Below, piece after piece: positions 1 through 6,557 of a DNA stretch of 20,361 nucleotides (position 1 is the stretch's first letter; each line of letters opens with the position of its first letter). The notes under the pieces are model-generated. The model saw nothing but the letters and a program-made list of their open reading frames with translations. It ran no database searches and was not told the DNA's origin. Location of the stretch: the NCBI RefSeq assembly GCF_042665195.1, contig NZ_JBHTBW010000027.1, positions 1 to 20,361 of the forward strand. Reading direction: 5' to 3'. The stretch comes from Laceyella putida. GTDB taxonomy: Bacteria; Bacillota; Bacilli; Thermoactinomycetales; Thermoactinomycetaceae. The position numbers and the translations under genes are program-made.

Positions 1-109
1 GGGATGGGCTGATGAGACAGCCCTGAACTTGGAAGTTGTCCAAAGCAGAAATGGATTGAGGACATGAACTATCCAAGAATCCCACGGCTTCAGACGTGTG
101 GAGTCTCAA
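1..109 (+). mobile_element. Right-end remnant of an IS200/IS605-family element
   Basis: The segment around 80-109 (AATCCCACGGCTTCAG, then GTGTGGAGTCTCAA) resembles the right end common in IS200/IS605 elements of Bacillales: an imperfect hairpin of the CCACGGCTT...GTGG type, followed by a TCAA tetranucleotide at 106-109 where such ends are cleaved. The hairpin arms pair imperfectly here, so the end may be degenerate. The rest of the element lies outside the window to the left. Family recognition is from memory of typical ends and was not tested by alignment. Confidence 0.5.
2..67 (+). pseudogene. Possible C-terminal tail of a TnpB-like (IS605 OrfB) protein, cut by the window edge
   Basis: One frame is open from the window edge to TGA at 65-67 and would encode a 21-residue tail ending in QSRNGLRT. 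A stop about 15 nt before the IS605-like terminal hairpin is the usual spacing between the tnpB stop and the element's right end. The visible tail carries none of the RuvC or zinc-finger motifs that would prove TnpB, so this rests mainly on position. Whether the gene is intact cannot be judged from this window. Confidence 0.3.
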
Positions 110-172
110 TTGAGCAACAAGAGGAGGGGGGAGCGGAGCAGGATGAAAAATAATACTATTTGCAAAAATGAG

Positions 173-202
173 TTGACTGGATCGAATGATCTACCATATC
201 AT
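173..202 (+). promoter_or_regulatory. Probable sigma-A promoter of the GH1 gene
   Basis: TTGACT (173-178) and TATCAT (197-202) are separated by 18 nt. The predicted transcription start (about 208-210) falls at the left edge of the GAAACCGGTTTC palindrome, so a bound repressor would block initiation or escape. It lies 46 nt upstream of the GTG start. Confidence 0.6.
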
Positions 203-210
203 TCTTTATA

Positions 211-222
211 GAAACCGGTTTC
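211..222. promoter_or_regulatory. LacI-type operator GAAACCGGTTTC (site 1)
   Basis: A perfect 12-bp palindrome with the central CG typical of LacI-family operators. It starts 8 nt after the -10 box and ends 11 nt before the AAGGAGA ribosome binding site. Positions 208-227 match 1752-1771, upstream of the GH64 gene, at 19 of 20 bases. The regulator is not proven. The LacI-family protein at 8199-9215 is the only candidate in the window. Confidence 0.75.
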
Positions 223-247
223 TGAATGGAGATAAGGAGAGAAGAGT

Positions 248-1630
248 GTGAACCGACCATTTCCAAAGGATTTTTTATGGGGTGTGGCCACTTCCGCTGC
301 CCAGATCGAAGGCGGAGCATGGGCGGATGGCAAAGGAGAATCCATTTGGGATCGCTTTTGTCGCATCCCCGGAAAAGTGAAAAATGGAGATCGCTTAGAC
401 GTCGCGTGTGACCATTACCATTTGTTTTCCCAAGATGTGCGATTGTTAAAAGAATTGCAAGTGAATACTTATCGTTTTTCGGTCAGTTGGCCGCGTATTT
501 TCCCTGCTGGGGCGGGAAGCCCGAATCAGAAGGGGCTGGATTTTTACAAGCGCTTGATTGAGGCGTGCCTGGAGAACGGGATCCAACCGTCGTTAACCAT
601 TTATCATTGGGATTTGCCACAGGCCTTGCAGGATAAAGGCGGCTGGGTGAATCGCGATATGGTTGATTATTTCCTTGAGTATGCGCTTACTCTCTTCCGT
701 GAGCTTGGGGATGTCGTGTCCATGTGGACGACACACAATGAGCCTTGGGTAATCAGTTATCTGGGTTATGGCAATGGCATTCACGCCCCGGGATATGCGA
801 ATGTTCCCTTGTTTCTTAAAGTGGCCCATCATTTGTTGCTGTCGCATGGAAAAACGGTCAAAGCGTTCCGGAATGACGGGCCGAAAGACGGGAAGGTTGG
901 TTTGACGCTAAACATGTCCCCGTGTTATCCCGTTGATGAGCAGGCGGAAAACAAACAGGCGGCGCGCATCTATGACGGGTTTTTAAATCGTTGGTTCATC
1001 GATCCCGTTGTGAAAGGAGCTTATCCGCAAGATATGACGGCCCTTTATGAACGAACGCTCCCCATCCCTTTCGATTATATCCAAGAAGAGGATATGCAAA
1101 TGATCAACGAGCCGATCGATTTTATTGGAATCAATTACTATAGTCCAACGACATTAAGAGCCGATCCCCTCGCTGATGGACCCTTTCCGTTTTTGGGGGT
1201 TGAACCTGTCGCGACAAGTGGCCCTGTCACGGATATGGGGGAAGGATGGGAAATCAATCCCGATGGCCTGAAAGATCTTTTGCTCCGCTTGCATCGTGAT
1301 TATCAAGGACTTCCCATCTATGTTCATGAAAACGGCGCGGCTTATGATGACCAAGTGGAGGCGGACGGTTCCATTCAGGACAGAAAACGGATTCAATATT
1401 TGCGTTCCCACATTCTGGCTTGCCAAGAAGCTTTGCAGGCGGGAGTTCCTTTGAAAGGGTATTATGTCTGGTCGCTCATGGACAATTTTGAATGGGCGTT
1501 CGGTTATGATAAGAGATTTGGGATCGTCCATGTGGATTTTGAAACGCTTAAGCGGACGCCCAAACAAAGCTTTTATTGGTATCGTCAACTTATTCGACAA
1601 CAAGGAGTCGTCCCGGACATTTCGATATAA
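248..1630 (+). CDS. bglA: GH1 family beta-glucosidase (possibly 6-phospho-beta-glucosidase)
   Basis: A 460-residue single-domain (beta/alpha)8-barrel retaining beta-glycosidase. The start FPKDFLWGVATSAAQIEG is typical of GH1. The acid/base glutamate is E165 in TTHNEPW, the nucleophile is E361 in VHENG, and the C-terminal SLMDNFEWAFGYDKRFG substrate-site block is present. No signal peptide is seen, so it should act in the cytoplasm on imported cello- or laminari-oligosaccharides. The start is GTG at 248, with AAGGAGA 7 nt upstream. The length matches bacterial BglA enzymes (about 450). Specificity is not provable from motifs. The free-sugar form is favoured because no PTS genes are nearby and a secreted beta-1,3-glucanase gene shares its operator. 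No convincing terminator follows, so read-through towards the GH64 gene is possible. Confidence 0.93.
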   Translation: MNRPFPKDFLWGVATSAAQIEGGAWADGKGESIWDRFCRIPGKVKNGDRLDVACDHYHLFSQDVRLLKELQVNTYRFSVSWPRIFPAGAGSPNQKGLDFYKRLIEACLENGIQPSLTIYHWDLPQALQDKGGWVNRDMVDYFLEYALTLFRELGDVVSMWTTHNEPWVISYLGYGNGIHAPGYANVPLFLKVAHHLLLSHGKTVKAFRNDGPKDGKVGLTLNMSPCYPVDEQAENKQAARIYDGFLNRWFIDPVVKGAYPQDMTALYERTLPIPFDYIQEEDMQMINEPIDFIGINYYSPTTLRADPLADGPFPFLGVEPVATSGPVTDMGEGWEINPDGLKDLLLRLHRDYQGLPIYVHENGAAYDDQVEADGSIQDRKRIQYLRSHILACQEALQAGVPLKGYYVWSLMDNFEWAFGYDKRFGIVHVDFETLKRTPKQSFYWYRQLIRQQGVVPDISI

Positions 1631-1709
1631 AAATAATGATATGGGGAATGTGAGCCAGTCGATTCATCATGTTGAAACCATTATTTTATTATTATTTATA
1701 ATAGTATGA

Positions 1710-1738
1710 TTGACAAATAATCAGAAATATCCTATTAT
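1710..1738 (+). promoter_or_regulatory. Strong sigma-A promoter of the GH64 gene
   Basis: TTGACA (1710-1715) and TATTAT (1733-1738) are separated by exactly 17 nt, a near-consensus promoter in AT-rich sequence. The GAAACCGGTTTC palindrome starts 16 nt past the -10 box, so this strong promoter probably needs a repressor to hold it down. Confidence 0.75.
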
Positions 1739-1754
1739 TTATTTACCTGCAATA

Positions 1755-1766
1755 GAAACCGGTTTC
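1755..1766. promoter_or_regulatory. LacI-type operator GAAACCGGTTTC (site 2)
   Basis: The same perfect 12-bp palindrome as at 211-222, here just after the predicted start of transcription of the GH64 gene. The matching flanks (ATA on the left; TGAAT or CGAAT on the right) make a chance match unlikely and suggest one regulator controls both glucan genes. Confidence 0.78.
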
Positions 1767-1870
1767 CGAATAATTGTGGATTGAAATGGCAGTTTCAGAA
1801 GATGGGTAAACAAACGGTTGAGAAAACCATGTCGTAAGCGGCAGGCTCAAATGAAATGGAGGTTATGTGG

Positions 1871-2941
1871 ATGTTGAGAAGGAGAATCTACTCGTTCTGT
1901 TTGATCTGCGCATTGGTGGGCATGTCTTTGTTCACTTCTTCAGCCGCATCGGCCGCTTCACCTTCGATCGGCTCGATTCCGGCGTCTTCCATACCGGCGC
2001 CGACCGGAAATGGGGTCATGACGGTGAAGGTCATGAATGGAACCAATGGCGCTTATTCAGACAGTCAAATTTACTGGGGTGTCCTTGGAATTAACCCGGA
2101 CACGGGCCGTTGGAGTTATTTGGACTTGAATGGCAATCTGCAGCCGATTTCCACCGCGTTGAATGACGCTCCCGGCCATTTGACGAAAAATGGGGCCAAC
2201 TATGCGAACATCTATCACAAAATAAGCGATGCCCCATGGGTAAGCCTGCCCAGGATCACATCCGGCAGAATGTTTCTTTGCGTTGGTTCTCCATGCTACA
2301 TTAAAACGTATGATAACGGATTTGCCGGACCGGACATCAATAACCCGACCGACCCCAACCTGAATGTTTATTTTGATTTTGTGGAATTTACCGTTGACGC
2401 GACCGGTTATCATGGTAACACAACCCGGGTCGACGGATTTGGCTTCCCCATCCAGCACAGATTGGTAAACAAAGCCGGAAATTATGACAAAACCGTCGGT
2501 GAACTTGAATCCGAAACCCGCGCCGGTTTATTCAGCAAATACGCGAATGAGGTGCCTTCCGAATTTAAATCGCTCGCCACCGTTCAAGCTCCTTACCGGA
2601 TTGTCGCCCCCATTCACGGTTCTTTTGCCGCTGGCCGCGAAAATGCCAATTACTTTGCCGGTTATTCCAACCTGTCCACACAGGACATTTTCAGATGCGA
2701 TGGCGGCGCTTCCGACCCCCGCACTTGCGCCGCTATAAACCGACATGTCTACAATGATAGCGATTGGAACAATGTCAGCAACTATTATAAAGCCGCTCCC
2801 GCCAATTACTATGCGAAATTCTGGCATGACCATAGCATCGATCGATTGGCGTACGGCTTCGCATATGACGATGTGAACAATCAAGCGGCTTATCTTGAAG
2901 TCGGCGACCCCAAAGGATTGATCATCAGGGTTGCTTGGTGA
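1871..2941 (+). CDS. Secreted GH64 endo-beta-1,3-glucanase (laminaripentaose-producing type)
   Basis: A 356-residue exported enzyme. Residues 1-28 form a Sec signal peptide (RRR, hydrophobic core, cleavage near ASA|AS). The mature part matches GH64, whose fold is related to thaumatin-like proteins. The block DFVEFTVDATGYHGNTTRVD holds E172 and D188; their 16-residue spacing equals that of the catalytic Glu154/Asp170 pair of Streptomyces matensis laminaripentaose-producing glucanase. No carbohydrate-binding module is seen, so it is the catalytic module alone. Its job would be to release oligosaccharides from laminarin, curdlan or fungal walls. The start at ATG 1871 is chosen because GGAGG (1858-1862) lies 8 nt upstream; ATGs at 1856 and 1865 are in frame but badly placed. 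It has its own promoter and operator and pairs functionally with the GH1 gene. Confidence 0.9.
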   Translation: MLRRRIYSFCLICALVGMSLFTSSAASAASPSIGSIPASSIPAPTGNGVMTVKVMNGTNGAYSDSQIYWGVLGINPDTGRWSYLDLNGNLQPISTALNDAPGHLTKNGANYANIYHKISDAPWVSLPRITSGRMFLCVGSPCYIKTYDNGFAGPDINNPTDPNLNVYFDFVEFTVDATGYHGNTTRVDGFGFPIQHRLVNKAGNYDKTVGELESETRAGLFSKYANEVPSEFKSLATVQAPYRIVAPIHGSFAAGRENANYFAGYSNLSTQDIFRCDGGASDPRTCAAINRHVYNDSDWNNVSNYYKAAPANYYAKFWHDHSIDRLAYGFAYDDVNNQAAYLEVGDPKGLIIRVAW

Positions 2942-3291
2942 TCAACTGATGATCGATTGAACTGTTCATCATTGTAGGATTTGAGAGTGTCTTATCGTGG
3001 ATATAAGAGTTGTTGGTTTAAAGCAGATAAACAGCCTTCTCCTATCAAACGGGAGAAGGCTTTAAGTCGTTTATCTCTTTGCGAGCGAAAAAAACTGGTT
3101 TCAGCTATGGGGATAAGAGCGAGCGTTGGACGAGGGACAGTTTCATAAATATGATTAAGAGAGTCGAAGCCCAAATAGCGGTTGCCTGATCATCCGTGCA
3201 GGTTTGGTTTCGTGCCTTCCTTTGTTATAGAATAGTGTTGGCATGATTTAATAAAAGAAGAAACAGCATGGTTGTTTGAGAGGATGTTAAG
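2942..3291. other. 350-bp intergenic region between the GH64 gene and topB
   Basis: Apart from the hairpin at 3034-3063 I see no gene. Short open frames on both strands lack a ribosome binding site and recognisable motifs. An operator-like AAACTGGTTTC (about 3093-3103) differs from the shared palindrome at its central base pair. The topB promoter must lie in the last 100 bp, but no clear -35/-10 pair stands out. Confidence 0.5.
3034..3063 (+). terminator. Probable terminator of the GH64 gene
   Basis: GCCTTCTCC (3034-3042) pairs with GGAGAAGGC (3052-3060), a 9-bp stem with a 9-nt loop followed by only TTTAA. The short U-run makes it a modest terminator. It lies about 95 nt after the GH64 stop. 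Confidence 0.55.
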
Positions 3292-5481
3292 ATGAGCAAA
3301 TCAGTGGTGTTGGCGGAAAAGCCTTCCGTAGGCAGAGATATAGCCAAAGTATTACGTTGTCACAAACAGGGGAATGGGTATTTTGAAGGAGACAAATACA
3401 TCGTGACATGGGCTTTTGGGCATCTGGTCACATTGGCCGATCCCGAAGCGTATGGAGAGACATTCAAGACTTGGCGCTTGGAAGATTTGCCCTTGCTTCC
3501 GGACCGTTTGAAATTAGTTGTGATCAAAAAAACGGGCAAGCAATTCCAACAGGTAAAGAAGCTGCTGTCAAGGCCGGATGTGAGAGAGATCGTCATCGCC
3601 ACCGACGCCGGACGGGAAGGGGAGTTAGTGGCGAGATGGATTATCGACAAGGCGCATGTGAAAAAGCCGATTAAGCGCCTTTGGATCTCTTCGGTTACGG
3701 ATAAAGCGATCATAGAGGGTTTCCAACAATTAAGGGATGGCAAACAGTACGAAAATCTGTACGCCTCGGCCGTGGCCCGGGCGGAAGCTGACTGGATGGT
3801 GGGGATCAACGCGACGCGGGCCTTGACGTGCAAGCATAATGCCCAACTTTCGTGCGGTCGGGTGCAAACTCCCACATTGGCGATGATTGCCCAGCGGGAA
3901 ACGGAAATCAGGAACTTCAAACCGAGGACTTTTTACGGAATCGAAGCAATCGCGGATAGCGGATTGAAACTGGTATGGCAAGACAGCAAAACGAAGGATT
4001 GGAGAAGTTTCTCAAAAGAGACGTGCGATTCGGTTCTGGCCACGCTGAAAAACCGGGATGCAATCGTCACGGAAGTGAAGAAAGTGAAGAAAAAGAGCTT
4101 TGCGCCCCCTCTTTATGATTTGACGGAATTGCAAAGAGAGGCCAACCAACGCTTCGGTTTTTCCGCGAAGGAAACGTTGTCCACCTTGCAAGGGCTATAT
4201 GAACATCATAAGGTCCTGACTTACCCGAGAACGGATTCCAGGTATCTCTCGACCGATATCGTGGATACGTTGCCTGACCGCATCGAAGCTTGCCGGATCG
4301 GGCCGTATGTCGGTTTGGCCCAACAGGCGCGCAAAGCTTTGAAACCGAACAAGCACTTTGTGGATAACAGCAAGGTTTCGGACCACCATGCAATTATTCC
4401 AACCGAAGAACCGGTCTTTTTGGACAAGTTGAGCGCCAAAGAGAGAAAGATCTATGATCTTGTCGTAAGAAGGTTTCTGGCCGTGATGTACCCGCCATTT
4501 GAGTACGAGCAGACCACGGTCCAAGCGAAAATCGGCGATGAGACGTTTATCGCAAGGGGAAAAGTAATCCTGTCTCAGGGATGGAAACAAGTGTACGGTG
4601 ACCAGCTGGAAGAAGAAAGAGCAGAGGGAATCAAGGAGCAAATCTTGCCGAAGATCACGAAAGGAGACCGGTTGGAGATCCGCTCCATCACCCTGACCAA
4701 GGGAGAGACCCAACCGCCGGAACCGTTCACTGAAGGAAGTTTGCTCGCCGCGATGGAGAATCCGGTCAAATATATGGGCAACGAACGGAAAGATTTGATT
4801 AAAACGATGGGGGAAACAGGTGGGCTTGGTACGGTGGCGACCCGGGCGGACATTATTGAAAAGCTGTTTGACAGCTTCCTGATCGAGAAGAGGGGCAAGC
4901 ATATTCACATTACCTCCAAAGGAAAACAACTGCTTGATTTGGTTCCTGAAGAGCTGAAATCACCAGCATTGACCGCCAAATGGGAACAGAAGCTGGGATT
5001 GATCGCCAAAGGGAAATTAAATAAGGCTTCGTTTATTGGAGAAATGAGAAGTTATGCGAAAGCGGTGGTCCGGGAGATCAAAGAGAGCGAAAAAACGTTT
5101 AAGCATGACAATCTGTCAACGAGCAGATGCCCTGACTGTGGCAAGCGGTTATTGGAAGTGAAGAGCAAAAAGGGGCAGATGCTGGTCTGCCAGGACCGGG
5201 CTTGCGGTTACCGGAAAGGCATTGCCCGAGTGACCAATGCGCGATGCCCTGAATGTAGGAAAAAGATGGAATTGCGCGGGGAAGGGCAAGGCCGGATTTT
5301 TGTCTGCGGTTGTGGCTATCGCGAGAAGTACGCATCTTTCCAAGAGCGAAAGAATAAAGAAAAGAAGAGTATGGTATCAAGGCGAGAGATTTCCCAATAC
5401 CTGAAACAGCAGAACCAGCAACAAGAGGAGGGACATCCAGCCTTGAAAGAAGCGTTGGCCAAGTTGTTCCAGCAAGACTGA
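3292..5481 (+). CDS. topB: DNA topoisomerase III (type IA)
   Basis: A 729-residue type IA topoisomerase that cuts and passes single DNA strands, decatenating replication and recombination intermediates. The N-terminal Toprim domain has E9 in VLAEKPS and the acidic DAGREGE motif (D105, E109, E111). The active-site tyrosine is Y311 in LTYPRTDSRYLS. Two C-terminal zinc-ribbon-like modules (CPDC...C...C and CPEC...C.C, about residues 612-683) are followed by a charged, Gln-rich tail. The length is close to Bacillus subtilis TopB (727). The start ATG 3292 has a weak GAGAGGA site about 7 nt upstream. It is single and ends in its own terminator. Nothing in the context links it to the glucan genes. 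Confidence 0.97.
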   Translation: MSKSVVLAEKPSVGRDIAKVLRCHKQGNGYFEGDKYIVTWAFGHLVTLADPEAYGETFKTWRLEDLPLLPDRLKLVVIKKTGKQFQQVKKLLSRPDVREIVIATDAGREGELVARWIIDKAHVKKPIKRLWISSVTDKAIIEGFQQLRDGKQYENLYASAVARAEADWMVGINATRALTCKHNAQLSCGRVQTPTLAMIAQRETEIRNFKPRTFYGIEAIADSGLKLVWQDSKTKDWRSFSKETCDSVLATLKNRDAIVTEVKKVKKKSFAPPLYDLTELQREANQRFGFSAKETLSTLQGLYEHHKVLTYPRTDSRYLSTDIVDTLPDRIEACRIGPYVGLAQQARKALKPNKHFVDNSKVSDHHAIIPTEEPVFLDKLSAKERKIYDLVVRRFLAVMYPPFEYEQTTVQAKIGDETFIARGKVILSQGWKQVYGDQLEEERAEGIKEQILPKITKGDRLEIRSITLTKGETQPPEPFTEGSLLAAMENPVKYMGNERKDLIKTMGETGGLGTVATRADIIEKLFDSFLIEKRGKHIHITSKGKQLLDLVPEELKSPALTAKWEQKLGLIAKGKLNKASFIGEMRSYAKAVVREIKESEKTFKHDNLSTSRCPDCGKRLLEVKSKKGQMLVCQDRACGYRKGIARVTNARCPECRKKMELRGEGQGRIFVCGCGYREKYASFQERKNKEKKSMVSRREISQYLKQQNQQQEEGHPALKEALAKLFQQD

Positions 5482-5564
5482 TCAGGGATCGAAAGTACGT
5501 TGTATGGCGACATGAACCCATAGATTCAAATGTTGACTTCAGGACTCATTTTGTCACCAAACTC

Positions 5565-5591
5565 AGGAACCGGGTACACGGTTCCTTTTTT
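5565..5591 (+). terminator. Intrinsic terminator of topB
   Basis: AGGAACCG (5565-5572) and CGGTTCCT (5579-5586) form a perfect 8-bp stem with a 6-nt loop, followed by TTTTT. It is about 85 nt after the topB stop. Confidence 0.85.
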
Positions 5592-5700
5592 GTAGGGGTT
5601 GGCCAAAAAAATATTTAAAAAATTCATCGAATATCATGTGTCCGATGGAGGAAAACGGAAAGGTTTTGTTGAAAAGAGAAAACGATTGGAGGTGAAGTAG

Positions 5701-5736
5701 ATGAAACGTCTGTATGGTGAGCCCCCTCAAGCCTAA
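5701..5736 (+). CDS. Possible 11-residue leader peptide (MKRLYGEPPQA)
   Basis: An ATG at 5701 is preceded by GGAGGTGAAG (from 5687), a strong ribosome binding site with slightly long spacing, and encodes MKRLYGEPPQA before TAA. It lies about 85 nt upstream of a perfect terminator hairpin that precedes the 5874 gene. A short translated peptide followed by a terminator is the plan of translation-coupled attenuators, including antibiotic-sensing leaders. The Pro-Pro pair could be a stalling point. Coding status is unproven, and it may instead be a remnant of a longer gene. Confidence 0.35.
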   Translation: MKRLYGEPPQA

Positions 5737-5819
5737 GTTTTTACATAGGGATGATAAGATTGGTCGTCCCGTTTACTGAATAATGGGACAAATCGGGATG
5801 AGACATTGTTACAAATGAT

Positions 5820-5849
5820 AAGCCCTTCTATGCTGTTGAAGGGCTTTTT
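5820..5849 (+). terminator. Terminator or attenuator upstream of the 5874 gene
   Basis: AAGCCCTTC (5820-5828) and GAAGGGCTT (5838-5846) form a perfect 9-bp stem with a 9-nt loop; the 3' arm runs into TTTTT (5845-5849). It ends only 24 nt before the next start codon, with just a ribosome binding site between. It must therefore end an upstream transcript or attenuate the 5874 gene. Confidence 0.85.
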
Positions 5850-5873
5850 GATTGGAGATGGGAGGGAACAGTT

Positions 5874-6332
5874 ATGCAATATAGGGATAAAAAGTTATAC
5901 CGTGTGTTTAGCCAATCGCAATCATTGATGGGAAACGCGGGCATCTTTTGCTTTGCCAGGCATTCAGAACATGCTCGACAATATTTTATAGATCGATATG
6001 TGCAAGAAGAATTAGAGAGAAACAGGGAGTATTATACAGGTCGGCTAGGGGAGACCGGGGACTTTTTATTTGTGGAACATTTTATTGACGACGCGGTGGA
6101 AGAAGGGCGAACCAAGCGTCTTTCTGAGAATAAGATCAATGAGTGGTTCTATCGTTATCCAACTTGGGCCGAACGTTTTATTCGTTACCATCGGAGGGAG
6201 ACCGATTACTTGCCACATGAGATGTTGCGTTACATGGTACGCAAAGATGCGATGAGCGATGAAGTGATTTACGCCGAGATAGTCGATTACATAGATCTTG
6301 ACGATGTAAAAGGGAAAAAGAATGTGATTTGA
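5874..6332 (+). CDS. Hypothetical protein, 152 residues
   Basis: I do not recognise this protein. It is soluble-looking, with no signal peptide or membrane segment, rich in charged and aromatic residues (Tyr, Phe, Arg, Glu), and ends in an acidic stretch (EIVDYIDLDD) followed by a lysine-rich tail. A central FVEHFIDDAVEEGR stretch looks helical. The start ATG 5874 has GGGAGGG about 7 nt upstream. The gene sits directly behind a terminator-like hairpin, with no space for an ordinary promoter, so expression probably depends on read-through or antitermination. No catalytic or DNA-binding motif could be identified. Confidence 0.7.
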   Translation: MQYRDKKLYRVFSQSQSLMGNAGIFCFARHSEHARQYFIDRYVQEELERNREYYTGRLGETGDFLFVEHFIDDAVEEGRTKRLSENKINEWFYRYPTWAERFIRYHRRETDYLPHEMLRYMVRKDAMSDEVIYAEIVDYIDLDDVKGKKNVI

Positions 6333-6353
6333 ATCAGCGCTGCGACTATTTAT

Positions 6354-6401
6354 GTCGGCTTATTTGCCCTCGGAAAAAAAACGAGGAAGACGGCGACTTT
6401 T
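6354..6401 (+). terminator. Weak interrupted hairpin after the 5874 gene
   Basis: GTCG (6354-6357) and CCTCG (6368-6372) can pair with CGAGG (6382-6386) and CGAC (6394-6397), giving an interrupted stem with an A-rich loop and a TTTT tail. It is a plausible but weak terminator. Confidence 0.3.
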
Positions 6402-6502
6402 GTCTTTCATTTGCAGAACATTGATGACTAAAAGGTTATCGGACATAACACATAATTCATAATGATAGCATTTAAATAAATTTCGTTTCTATTCAATGTT
6501 CG

Positions 6503-6534
6503 TTCAACTGCTGTTAAGGTACAAGATTTATAAT
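6503..6534 (+). promoter_or_regulatory. Probable promoter of the esterase-family gene
   Basis: A perfect -10 box TATAAT lies at 6529-6534, 23 nt before the start codon. The -35 side is poor: TTCAAC (6503-6508) at 20 nt or AACTGC (6506-6511) at 17 nt. This could mean an activator is needed. Confidence 0.5.
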
Positions 6535-6557
6535 ATTTGTTGGAAGGGGGAGCTTGC

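Larger units (their letters stand above)
5482..5873 (+). other. 392-bp leader-like region between topB and the next gene
   Basis: This gap holds the topB terminator (5565-5591), an 11-codon ORF with a strong ribosome binding site (5701-5736), a stretch with two mutually exclusive hairpins (GTCCC 5767-5771 with the downstream GGGAC, or TCCCG with CGGGA), and a second terminator (5820-5849) just before the 5874 gene. No riboswitch class or T-box consensus is recognisable. The layout resembles a leader-peptide attenuator. Confidence 0.45.

Noticed and set aside
3093..3103. AAACTGGTTTC as a third copy of the glucan operator
   Set aside because: The central CG is broken and no promoter can be fitted around it; a single near-match in a 350-bp gap is easily chance.
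2981..3174. Short open frames on both strands between the GH64 gene and topB
   Set aside because: No ribosome binding site, no recognisable motif, and a terminator hairpin lies inside them.
5737..5850. T-box or known riboswitch upstream of the 5874 gene
   Set aside because: The T-box consensus AGGGTGGNACCGCG and other familiar riboswitch core sequences are absent.
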